5,134 nt of DNA from Pseudomonadota bacterium (GTDB taxonomy: Bacteria > Desulfobacterota > Desulfobacteria > Desulfobacterales > Desulfobacteraceae): positions 1-5,134 of the forward strand of contig JAHIVS010000440.1 of the NCBI GenBank assembly GCA_018816605.1. Direction: 5' to 3'. Position 1 is the stretch's first letter, and every line of letters begins with the position of its first letter. This document shows positions 1 to 5,134 of the stretch, one piece after another. Below the pieces are notes generated by a model. It saw only the letters and a program-made list of their open reading frames with translations. It was not told where the DNA came from and did no database searches. The position numbers and the translations under genes are program-made.

Positions 1-2
1 AT

Positions 3-278
3 AGCCATGAGGTCCAAAAGGTTCGAAAAAATGAAAGAAAACGGCTTGAAAATCTGTGCGATGAATTTGAGGCTGCCGGAATATCTGCCCGGCCCCATGT
101 ATATGTGGGGGATCCTGAAAAGGAGATCTTAAAGGCTGCAAAAGAATATCAGGCCACCATGATCATCCTGGGAGTCAGTGAACGGAGTGCAATTTTGGAA
201 CGGTGGATGGGATCCATTGCAAGAAACGTTGCCGATAAATCCATTTATCCATGCCTGCTTTTCCCGGTCCCAAGTTGA
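3..278 (+). CDS. Universal stress protein (UspA family), C-terminal part
   Basis: This is the tail of a gene cut by the left window edge; 91 residues are visible before the TGA at 276-278. The reading frame gives a charged helix, then HVYVGDPEKEIL, then ATMIILGVSERS, and ends IYPCLLFPVPS. This is the usual C-terminal half of a UspA fold: a conserved G-(D/x)-P-x-x-x-I turn, the ILG strand, the nucleotide-binding loop and the final PCxxxxV strand. The family ATP-binding loop is G-x2-G-x9-G-(S/T). Here it reads G-V-S-E, nine residues, then G-S, so the second glycine is a glutamate while the spacing is kept. Usp proteins are cytoplasmic stress proteins, and those with this loop often bind ATP. 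The substitution makes binding uncertain. The gene is separated by 141 bases from the regulator downstream. Family assignment is firm; the specific role is unknown. Confidence 0.85.
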   Translation, partial: SHEVQKVRKNERKRLENLCDEFEAAGISARPHVYVGDPEKEILKAAKEYQATMIILGVSERSAILERWMGSIARNVADKSIYPCLLFPVPS

Positions 279-324
279 ATATCCGTTTGCCGGATCAAGG
301 CCTGACGGGATTAGAACTTTGTGC

Positions 325-353
325 TTGACTCTTTCTTTTTGTTCTGTTAAAAA
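325..353 (+). promoter_or_regulatory. Candidate sigma70-type promoter for the response regulator
   Basis: In the 141-base gap after the Usp gene, TTGACT (325-330, five of six matches to the -35 consensus) lies 17 bases before TAAAAA (348-353, four of six matches to the -10 consensus). A start near 360 would give a leader of about 60 bases. The -10 falls in a run of nine A (349-357), so part of the match could be chance. Another possible -10, AATAAT at 393-398, has no convincing -35 at normal spacing. The rest of the gap shows a 5-base inverted repeat (281-285 with 291-295) without a following T run, so there is no clear terminator for the Usp gene. Confidence 0.35.
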
Positions 354-419
354 AAAACCTTTTACTTTTAGCAAGAGACTTATTTTTAGGGCAATAATTT
401 TGGTAGAAAAAAGGCTATT

Positions 420-893
420 ATGAAACTCCTATTTATAGATGACGAACAGACCTTCTTGAAATACCTGGCCAAGCGGCTGGTTCTCGATGGATTCATTGTT
501 AAGACCACTTTTTCAGGGGAAGAGGGTGTTGAGGCAGCTGCAAAGGAAGAATTTGATGTGGCGGTTGTGGATTTGCAGATGCCCGGGATTGACGGGATAG
601 AGGTCCAGAAAAGATTGAAAGACCTTCAGCCCTTTTTGCCCTGTATTGTTCTTACGGGACATGGAAGCGTTGAAAAGGCACTTGAAAGCGGGAAGTACAA
701 TGCATTTAAATTTCTATCCAAACCCGTGGACATGGACACCCTCATAGAGACCATCCATGCGGCATATGCCCATAGATTAAAACAGGAGGGCAGGTCCGGA
801 GACCCGGGCAACAAAAATTCCCCGGACAAAAAGCAAGGCACCCTATCAAAGCTGTATAACAAATTCCGTGGAATCTATGGCGTTGAAAAATAA
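420..893 (+). CDS. Stand-alone receiver-domain response regulator
   Basis: A 157-residue CheY-like protein. The receiver domain spans about residues 2-118 and has all phosphorylation residues: acidic pocket D7-D8 (LLFIDDE), phospho-acceptor D51 (VVDLQMPGIDG), switch T79 (VLTGHGS) and K101 (FLSKP). It should therefore be phosphorylated by a histidine kinase. No output domain follows: residues 119-157 are a basic, low-complexity tail (RSGDPGNKNSPDKK and then a short helix-like end). It is about 30-40 residues longer than a bare CheY. No kinase gene is in the window, so the partner is unknown. The ATG at 420 has only a modest AAGG site at 411-414. The gene lies 53 bases upstream of mrpE in the same direction, so a regulatory or signalling link to the antiporter is possible but inferred from position only. 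It could equally serve an upstream Usp/kinase system. Confidence 0.9.
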   Translation: MKLLFIDDEQTFLKYLAKRLVLDGFIVKTTFSGEEGVEAAAKEEFDVAVVDLQMPGIDGIEVQKRLKDLQPFLPCIVLTGHGSVEKALESGKYNAFKFLSKPVDMDTLIETIHAAYAHRLKQEGRSGDPGNKNSPDKKQGTLSKLYNKFRGIYGVEK

Positions 894-904
894 CCAATAG
901 CCGC

Positions 905-928
905 GTTGTTTAGATCTAACAGCTTTTT
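905..928 (+). terminator. Weak terminator-like hairpin between regulator and mrpE
   Basis: Bases 905-910 (GTTGTT) can pair with 918-923 (AACAGC) as six pairs including one G-U, with a 7-base loop, followed directly by five T (924-928). An overlapping perfect palindrome, TTAGATCTAA, sits at 910-919. The stem is short and A/T-rich, so it would be a poor terminator. It may act as partial attenuation between the regulator and the antiporter operon, or it may be chance. Confidence 0.25.
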
Positions 929-933
929 ATAAA

Positions 934-939
934 GAGAGG
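934..939 (+). promoter_or_regulatory. Ribosome binding site fixing the mrpE start at ATG 947
   Basis: GAGAGG at 934-939 lies seven bases before ATG 947, the ideal distance. A TTG directly upstream (944) is in frame, but it is only four bases from this site and adds one residue. ATG 947 is therefore chosen. Confidence 0.6.
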
Positions 940-946
940 TGCGTTG

Positions 947-1495
947 ATGGTGTCCGCTAATGGCCCTGTCCAGGGCAGTAAAAGTGTTGAAAAAGAGACA
1001 GGATTTTCTTTTTTCCCGTTTCTCATTACATTTATTCTCATGTTTGTTGTCTGGATTGTTTTGTCCGGGAAATTTGACGCCCTGCTGCTATGGCTGGGGG
1101 GGATATCAAGTCTCATGATTGCCTATTTTTTCCATGATTTGCTTTTTCCCAATGTGAAGCCCGGAGTTATGAAGGTTTGTTATAAATTTCTAAAATTTAT
1201 TCCCTGGTTGATTCTGGAAATCGTCAAGGCCAATTTCCATTTGCTGTTTCTGGTGTTCCACCCCAGGATGAAAGAGATGATAGACCCCCATATCGTTGTT
1301 TTTAAAACCAACTTAAAATCAGATATTGCCATTACAACCCTGGCCAATTCCATCACGCTGACACCGGGTACAATTACGGTAACCGCCAGCCGAGACGGGG
1401 TTTTCAGGGTCCATTCCATTGATAGACCATCTGCAGAATCCCTTCCGGGTGTTATGCTTGAAAAGGTGGCAAATGTTTTTGGAGAAACACTATGA
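947..1495 (+). CDS. mrpE: Na+/H+ antiporter subunit MrpE/MnhE (MbhA-like)
   Basis: A 182-residue inner-membrane protein of the MnhE family, an accessory subunit needed for assembly and activity of Mrp antiporters. After a hydrophilic N terminus of about 20 residues come three hydrophobic segments at about 22-40, 45-62 and 81-104. A cytoplasmic-type domain follows. The family signatures are visible: LILEIVKANFHLLFLVFHP in and after the third segment (89-106), and ITTLANSITLTPGTITV (129-145), the most conserved stretch in MnhE proteins. The N-terminal extension before the first membrane segment is a little longer than in many homologues. The gene begins the tight antiporter run, and its stop codon overlaps the start of mrpF (ATGA at 1492-1495), indicating translational coupling. 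A run of seven G near 1094-1100 sits inside the gene but the frame is intact. Confidence 0.93.
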   Translation: MVSANGPVQGSKSVEKETGFSFFPFLITFILMFVVWIVLSGKFDALLLWLGGISSLMIAYFFHDLLFPNVKPGVMKVCYKFLKFIPWLILEIVKANFHLLFLVFHPRMKEMIDPHIVVFKTNLKSDIAITTLANSITLTPGTITVTASRDGVFRVHSIDRPSAESLPGVMLEKVANVFGETL

Positions 1496-1779
1496 CTACA
1501 TTTTTTTCGTGCATCGCCATAGGGCTTTGCCTGCTCATGGCCCTGCCGTTGGTAAGATGCCTGTTCGGCCCCACTGTTCTGGACCGCCTCGTCGGTGTGA
1601 ATGCAATCGGCAGTAAAACCGTTGTGCTCTTGCTGCTCATCGGTTTTCTATACGAAAGGGTTGACATGTTTGTGGATATTGCCCTGGCCTATGCATTTTT
1701 GAACTTTGTTGCCGTTATTGCCGCATCACGGTATTTCCACAAGAGAAAAGGATTGTACGAAGAATCCTTCATGGATTGA
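1492..1779 (+). CDS. mrpF: Na+/H+ antiporter subunit MrpF/MnhF (MbhB-like)
   Basis: A 95-residue small membrane protein of the MnhF/MrpF family, a structural subunit of the antiporter complex; length is typical. Three membrane segments are predicted at about 4-22, 33-53 and 58-79. Hallmarks are the loop FGPTVLDRLVGVNAIGSK (25-42), with the conserved G-P-T-x-x-D-R pattern and D31 at the edge of the second segment. The third segment is VDIALAYAFLNFVAVIAASRY, with D62 near its start. The ATG overlaps the mrpE stop by four bases and is served by GGAG at 1481-1484 inside mrpE, seven bases upstream. mrpG starts 11 bases after its stop. Confidence 0.93.
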   Translation: MTTFFSCIAIGLCLLMALPLVRCLFGPTVLDRLVGVNAIGSKTVVLLLLIGFLYERVDMFVDIALAYAFLNFVAVIAASRYFHKRKGLYEESFMD

Positions 1780-1781
1780 TT

Positions 1782-1785
1782 GGAG
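1782..1785 (+). promoter_or_regulatory. Ribosome binding site fixing the mrpG start at ATG 1791
   Basis: GGAG at 1782-1785 is five bases before ATG 1791. An in-frame TTG at 1776 overlaps the mrpF stop but has no Shine-Dalgarno-like bases before it. It would add five residues ahead of the usual MrpG N terminus, so it is not preferred. Confidence 0.6.
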
Positions 1786-1790
1786 CTGTC

Positions 1791-2114
1791 ATGGATATAC
1801 TTGTAATTATATGTTTGGTTCTGGGGTTTTTGTTTTTTTTGGGAGGTGCCGTGGGTATTCTGAGGATGCCCGATTTTTATTCAAGGCTCCATCCGGCCGG
1901 AAAGCTGGATACCCTGGGTATTCTGGCCATGGTCATGGGGCTTGCCCTTTATAATCTTCATCATTTTTCCCTTGAGGCAGTCCTGGTGTCCATAAAGATG
2001 TTTTTGATTGTATTTTTTGTGTTCCTGTCCAGTCCGACCGCAACCCATTCCATTGTTGATGCCGGAATGCGGGCGGGACTGCGGGCCTGGACCCAAAAAA
2101 AAGGGAAGGAATAA
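1791..2114 (+). CDS. mrpG: Na+/H+ antiporter subunit MrpG/MnhG (MbhC-like)
   Basis: A 107-residue membrane protein of the MnhG/MrpG family, a required small subunit of the antiporter; length is normal. Three hydrophobic segments lie at about 2-22, 40-56 and 62-80. The diagnostic loop between the first two reads GILRMPDFYSRLHPAGK and then LDTLG (22-43), with the family's R-x-P-D-x-x-x-R-x-H-x-x-x-K pattern fully kept. The third segment ends FLSSPTATHSI (78-88), also typical. The tail is basic (WTQKKGKE). The last codons contain eight A (2095-2102), and the AAGGA at 2106-2110 serves the next gene, which starts two bases after the stop. Confidence 0.94.
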   Translation: MDILVIICLVLGFLFFLGGAVGILRMPDFYSRLHPAGKLDTLGILAMVMGLALYNLHHFSLEAVLVSIKMFLIVFFVFLSSPTATHSIVDAGMRAGLRAWTQKKGKE

Positions 2115-2116
2115 AG

Positions 2117-2362
2117 ATGCTCTGGCCCATAGATTTGATCGTATTGACCTTTGTGATAGTGACTGCCGTTGCCGCAATTTCCGTCCGGGACCTATTGGGA
2201 ACTGCTATATTGTTTAGTGTCTATTCCTTTATGATGTGCCTGTTGTGGGCAGTCATGGGGGCTGTTGACGTTGCCTTTACCGAAGCCTCTGTCGGTGCCG
2301 GGGTGAGCACGGTTTTCTTTGTTGCAGCGGTCTTTTCAACAAGCAGGAGGACCAAAGATTGA
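2117..2362 (+). CDS. DUF4040 / MbhD-like subunit (part of the MrpA C-terminal region)
   Basis: An 81-residue membrane protein with about three hydrophobic segments (5-22, 26-47 and 57-73). It resembles the first half of the MrpA C-terminal region, a separate gene (MbhD) in archaeal Mbh complexes. The diagnostic stretch is DVAFTEASVGAGVSTVFF (51-68). The glutamate E56 in the FTEAxVGxG pattern corresponds to the conserved acidic residue of this NuoJ-like subunit, thought to lie on the ion path. An S/T-rich basic end (STSRRTKD) follows. It starts two bases after mrpG with a strong AAGGA six bases before the ATG, and its TGA overlaps the TTG start of the next gene. The MrpA N-terminal NuoL-like part is not attached. 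The family is confident; by role it could be called mbhD or a partial mrpA. Confidence 0.88.
   Translation: MLWPIDLIVLTFVIVTAVAAISVRDLLGTAILFSVYSFMMCLLWAVMGAVDVAFTEASVGAGVSTVFFVAAVFSTSRRTKD
2345..2350 (+). promoter_or_regulatory. Strong ribosome binding site supporting a TTG start at 2359
   Basis: A complete AGGAGG lies eight bases before TTG 2359. This is the best Shine-Dalgarno in the window and supports the rare TTG start. No ATG occurs in frame nearby that would keep the first membrane segment. Confidence 0.75.
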
Positions 2363-3183
2363 AATTACTCGGGTTTATCATTGTCTGTCTGACAGGCATA
2401 TTTTTGCTGTATGGAACCTCAGATTTACCGGACTGGGGAGATCCAAACTCTCCTGCCTCCCTTCATCTTTCCAACCATTATATAGAGAAGGCTGTTGCGG
2501 AAACCGAGGTGCCCAACCTGGTAACAGCTGTTCTGGCGGATTACAGGGGGTTTGACACCATGTTTGAGACAGCGGTTGTTTTTACAGCCGGTCTTGCCTG
2601 CTTTCTGCTGCTCAGGGATTTTAAGCCCAAACAAGATCGCTATTACCGCCATGTTCCCACAGGGGTTGTGCTCCATTTTAAGGACAAGGCCAGGCAGTTG
2701 CGGGTGGGCACGGAATTTGAGTCCGTGGACAAGGATTGGGTGCCCTCTGACATGGTGATCAAGACGGTGTGCAGGATCTTAATCCCCTTTATTCAGATCT
2801 ATGCACTGTATGTGGTGGCCCATGGGGATTTCTCTCCGGGCGGCGGATTTCAGGGCGGGGTTATCTTTGGTTCCAGTTTTATTCTCCTGGCCATTTCCTA
2901 TAATTTAAAAACCCTCATGAAACGGGTGAGTGAAAAATTCCTGGGTATTTTTTCAGCTGTCGGCGTGCTGATCTACGTGGGCATCGGTGTTATTGCCATG
3001 ATCATGGGCGGCAATTTTCTGGATTATTCAACATTGGCACCCCTTGTACCGGTTGATCCGGGCCATATACGGGCCCTGGGGATGCTGGGAGTTGAAATAG
3101 GGGTGGGGATCGCTGTCATGGCGGCTATGGCAATCATTTATATTAATATCGTCTCCCAGGGCAGACACGATGAAGGATTATAG
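2359..3183 (+). CDS. mrpB: Fused MbhE-like / MrpB (MnhB, MbhF-like) antiporter subunit
   Basis: A 274-residue membrane protein carrying two Mrp modules. Residues 1-86 match the last part of the MrpA C-terminal region (MbhE-like): an N-terminal hydrophobic segment (3-18), a periplasmic-type stretch (DLPDWGDPNSPAS, then HLSNHYIEKA), the conserved DYRGFDTMFE (61-70) and a second segment (71-85). Residues 87-130 are a charged linker. Residues 131-270 are an MnhB domain with four hydrophobic segments, and its signature HGDFSPGGGFQGG (155-167) is intact. MnhB is normally about 140 residues and encoded alone. The TTG start overlaps the previous stop (TTGA). The gene should supply both the MrpA C-terminal and MrpB elements of the membrane arm. 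mrpC begins eight bases after its stop, with its ribosome site overlapping the TAG. Confidence 0.9.
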   Translation: MKLLGFIIVCLTGIFLLYGTSDLPDWGDPNSPASLHLSNHYIEKAVAETEVPNLVTAVLADYRGFDTMFETAVVFTAGLACFLLLRDFKPKQDRYYRHVPTGVVLHFKDKARQLRVGTEFESVDKDWVPSDMVIKTVCRILIPFIQIYALYVVAHGDFSPGGGFQGGVIFGSSFILLAISYNLKTLMKRVSEKFLGIFSAVGVLIYVGIGVIAMIMGGNFLDYSTLAPLVPVDPGHIRALGMLGVEIGVGIAVMAAMAIIYINIVSQGRHDEGL

Positions 3184-3191
3184 GTAAAGAT

Positions 3192-3596
3192 ATGACGGAG
3201 ATAATATCCCTGGTCGTGGCAAAATATAATTATTGGCTGTACATTATTTTAATGATGATCGGCCTCTATGCCATGATTGCAAAAAACAATCTGATCAAAA
3301 AACTGGTGGGCATGAATATTTTTCAGACCGCCATTATTCTGTTTTACGTTTCCACCGGGTATAAAACCGGGGCCACCATCCCCATTATTAAAAATGCCCA
3401 TGGGGGTCACGGAGTAGAGGCTGCGGTCATTCATGCGGCAGATTATATCAATCCCTTGCCCCATGTATTGATGCTTACTGCCATTGTGGTGTCGGTTGCC
3501 ACCTTTGGTGTGGCCATGGCCCTTTGTGTCCGGATATATCAGCGATACCAGACCCTGGAAGAAGATGAACTCAGAATGCGCTTATCGGAAAAATAG
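3192..3596 (+). CDS. mrpC: Na+/H+ antiporter subunit MrpC/MnhC (NuoK-like, MbhG-like)
   Basis: A 134-residue NuoK-like membrane protein. Three hydrophobic segments lie at about 15-30, 38-55 and 90-113. Family motifs are KNNLIKKLVGMNIFQTAIIL (31-50), with the conserved N-x-x-K-x-x-x-G-x-x-x-x-x-x-x-x-x-L pattern, and INPLPHVLMLTAIVVSVA (86-103), which matches the NPLPQALVLTAIVI hallmark. It is about 20 residues longer than a typical MrpC. The extra length comes from a loop with four histidines (IKNAHGGHGVEAAVIH, 66-81) and a charged C-terminal tail (about 114-134). AGGT at 3182-3185 overlaps the preceding stop codon and serves the ATG. mrpD follows three bases after the stop. MrpC and MrpD are the NuoK/NuoM-like pair that forms part of the proton path. 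Confidence 0.93.
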   Translation: MTEIISLVVAKYNYWLYIILMMIGLYAMIAKNNLIKKLVGMNIFQTAIILFYVSTGYKTGATIPIIKNAHGGHGVEAAVIHAADYINPLPHVLMLTAIVVSVATFGVAMALCVRIYQRYQTLEEDELRMRLSEK

Positions 3597-3599
3597 ATT

Positions 3600-5096
3600 A
3601 TGAACAATTATCCAGCAATACTTATTATTGCACCCCTTTTGGGTGCTTTTTTTGCGGGTCTTGCCGTATGGATCCAAGAACGCCTGGCCTATCCCATTGC
3701 CCTTATCTCCCTTGGCCTTTCAACCTTTGCTTCGGTTAATGTCCTGATGGCGGTTATTGCAAACGGCCCCGTTCATTATCGGATGGCCGGATGGGCTCCG
3801 CCCATGGGAATCGAGTACCGCATTGATCTTTTAAATGCCATGGTGCTGGTGCTGGTCTCCTCCATTGCCTTTCTCAATCTTTTGGCCAGTTATAAAAATG
3901 TTGAGCAGGAGACCCATGACAGGGCTGCCTCTTTTTACGTGGCCTACCTTTTGTTTGTTGTGGGCCTTTTGGGAGTGGTGGCAACGGGTGACCTTTTCAA
4001 CCTCTATGTGCTCATTGAGATCACCTCTTTGACCTCCTATACCCTTGTTGCTCTGGGGGACCGGGACAGGGGGCCTTTGGCCAGCTTGAACTATTTGTTT
4101 GTCGGCGTCATCGGGGCTTCTTTTTACCTGCTCGGGGTGGGCTATATCTATATTATAACCGGATCACTGAACATGGTGGATGTGGCGGGGATTCTGCCGG
4201 ATCTTCCCGGCTCCTCAACTGTATTGGTGGGCTTTATCCTGTGCCTTCTGGGCGTCTGGATTAAAATGGCCCTGTTCCCCCTCCATGTGTGGCTGCCCAA
4301 TGGCTACACCTATGCCCCCACTGCCTTCAGCCGGGTGGTGGCCCCCTTGATGACCAAGGTCATGGTCTATGTGATGATCCGCTTGATGATCACAGTGTTC
4401 GGGTTGGACTATGTATTTGTAAAACTTCACCTGAGTGAGGCGGTGGTTTGGCTGGGCACCATTGCAATTGTGTTCGGGGGCGTCATGGCCCTGTCCCAGA
4501 AAAATCTTAAAAAAATGCTCACCTATATTATTATCTGTGAAATCGGATACATGGTGGGCGGTGCCTGGCTTGGTAATGAACTGGGAATGACCGGGGCCAT
4601 CCTCCATATTGTAAACGATGCCCTGATGACCTTTGCTCTGTTCCTGGCAGTTGGCAATATTGTATATAAAATAAAGGATGTTGATTATCCGAACCTTTCG
4701 GGGCTGTTCGGCAAAATGCCCTGGACCATGGCCGGGTTTGTCCTGGCAGCCTTCAGCATTATCGGGGTTCCGCCCACCTGCGGGTTTTTCTCCAAATGGT
4801 ATTTAATCCTGGGGGCCTTTGAAGCCGGAGCATATCATTTTGCTGCCGCTCTGCTTATCTCCAGTCTCATCTGTGCGGTGTTATTCTTCAAAGTTTTTGA
4901 GATCTGCTTTTTTGCACCGGAAGGAAACGGACACAGTCATGATCACAGCCATGGACATGGCGACCAGGTAATTGTAATGGATGAAGCACCGGTGGCATCC
5001 CTTGTCACTTTGGCAATTGTCAGCCTGGCGTTGATCCTGGTGGGTGTCTATTCAGGCACCATTGTCAACACCATCATCCTTCCGTTTTTGAGATGA
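3600..5096 (+). CDS. mrpD: Na+/H+ antiporter subunit MrpD (NuoM/NuoN-like proton channel, MbhH-like)
   Basis: A 498-residue protein with about 14 membrane segments, full length for the MrpD/NuoL-M-N family. Key residues are in place: E140 in TM5 (GDLFNLYVLIEITSLTSY), K222 and H229 in TM7 and its end (GVWIKMALFPLHVWLP), K253 in TM8 (APLMTKVMVYV), the broken-helix segment QKNLKKMLTY (300-309), and K399 in TM12 (GFFSKWYLI). The motif that usually reads H-x-x-x-H-A-x-x-K is HIVNDALMT (336-344) here, so the second histidine is D340 and the lysine is T344. A histidine-rich loop, GHSHDHSHGHGD, lies at 444-455. The ATG at 3600 is three bases after mrpC and has only weak Shine-Dalgarno bases (GGA 3587-3589), so coupling to mrpC translation is likely. 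This is the one visible proton-translocating antiporter subunit. It could serve a Na+/H+ antiporter or the membrane arm of an Mbh-like complex. Confidence 0.95.
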   Translation: MNNYPAILIIAPLLGAFFAGLAVWIQERLAYPIALISLGLSTFASVNVLMAVIANGPVHYRMAGWAPPMGIEYRIDLLNAMVLVLVSSIAFLNLLASYKNVEQETHDRAASFYVAYLLFVVGLLGVVATGDLFNLYVLIEITSLTSYTLVALGDRDRGPLASLNYLFVGVIGASFYLLGVGYIYIITGSLNMVDVAGILPDLPGSSTVLVGFILCLLGVWIKMALFPLHVWLPNGYTYAPTAFSRVVAPLMTKVMVYVMIRLMITVFGLDYVFVKLHLSEAVVWLGTIAIVFGGVMALSQKNLKKMLTYIIICEIGYMVGGAWLGNELGMTGAILHIVNDALMTFALFLAVGNIVYKIKDVDYPNLSGLFGKMPWTMAGFVLAAFSIIGVPPTCGFFSKWYLILGAFEAGAYHFAAALLISSLICAVLFFKVFEICFFAPEGNGHSHDHSHGHGDQVIVMDEAPVASLVTLAIVSLALILVGVYSGTIVNTIILPFLR

Positions 5097-5130
5097 GTCT
5101 AACTTAATAATTACAAAGGCAACGCTATAA

Positions 5131-5134
5131 ATGG
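5131..5134 (+). CDS. Possible start of the next operon gene
   Basis: An ATG at 5131-5133 ends the window, with AAAGG at 5115-5119 eleven bases upstream, slightly long spacing. The 34 bases between mrpD and this ATG contain no terminator-like hairpin, so the operon may continue. Nothing of the product can be read. Confidence 0.3.

Noticed and set aside
281..295. Inverted repeat ATCCG/CGGAT just after the Usp stop as a terminator
   Set aside because: The stem has only five pairs and no T run follows it.
178..423. 81-codon open frame on the plus strand before the response regulator
   Set aside because: It overlaps the well-supported Usp tail in another frame; its product is not family-like and it runs through the A/T-rich gap.
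906..933. Promoter for mrpE with TTGTTT (906-911) and TATAAA (928-933)
   Set aside because: The predicted transcript would start at about 940, after the ribosome site at 934-939, and the -35 matches only three of six bases.
1094..1100. G7 run in mrpE as a frameshift or sequencing error
   Set aside because: The frame before and after the run encodes continuous MnhE family sequence, so the gene is intact.
4215..4607. 130-codon open frame on the minus strand inside mrpD
   Set aside because: It is antisense to highly conserved mrpD codons and its histidine- and glutamine-rich product is the expected shadow of a membrane-protein gene.
1..5134. CRISPR array, tRNA/rRNA gene, insertion sequence or attachment site
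   Set aside because: No spaced direct repeats, RNA-gene signatures, transposase codons or terminal inverted repeats were seen; almost all bases are protein-coding.

Overview
The window is a compact, all-plus-strand stretch of bacterial chromosome. It holds most of an Mrp-type (Mnh, CPA3-family) multisubunit cation/proton antiporter operon, preceded by the tail of a universal-stress-protein gene and a stand-alone response regulator. Protein style and gene order resemble an anaerobic Desulfobacterota-like bacterium, perhaps a Desulfobacterales sulfate reducer. That placement rests on impression only, since no marker gene is present.

Layout: bases 3-278 encode the C-terminal 91 residues of a UspA-family protein cut by the window edge. 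Bases 279-419 are non-coding, with a candidate promoter. Bases 420-893 encode a receiver-only response regulator. A 53-base gap with a weak terminator-like hairpin follows. From 947 to 5096 seven membrane-protein genes are packed with overlaps or gaps of at most 11 bases: mrpE, mrpF, mrpG, a DUF4040/MbhD-like gene, an MbhE-like/MrpB fusion gene, mrpC and mrpD. The last 38 bases may lead into another gene at 5131.

The order E-F-G-(MbhD-like)-(MbhE-like+B)-C-D matches the membrane module of archaeal Mbh-type respiratory complexes rather than the mrpABCDEFG order of Bacillus. No NuoL-like N-terminal part of MrpA is seen. The MrpA C-terminal region is present in two pieces, one free-standing and the other fused to the N terminus of MrpB. 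MrpD supplies the one visible proton-channel antiporter subunit, with the family's key membrane glutamate and lysines. A second NuoL/MrpA/MrpD-like subunit or a hydrogenase/oxidoreductase arm could lie downstream, and the window cannot decide which.

Together the genes should build an inner-membrane complex that couples proton movement to Na+ (or other cation) exchange. The Usp and receiver genes may link it to stress or signalling, but only their proximity supports that. The system is a known family; the points most worth a second look are the split and fused MrpA/MrpB architecture, the altered TM10 motif in MrpD and its histidine-rich loop.
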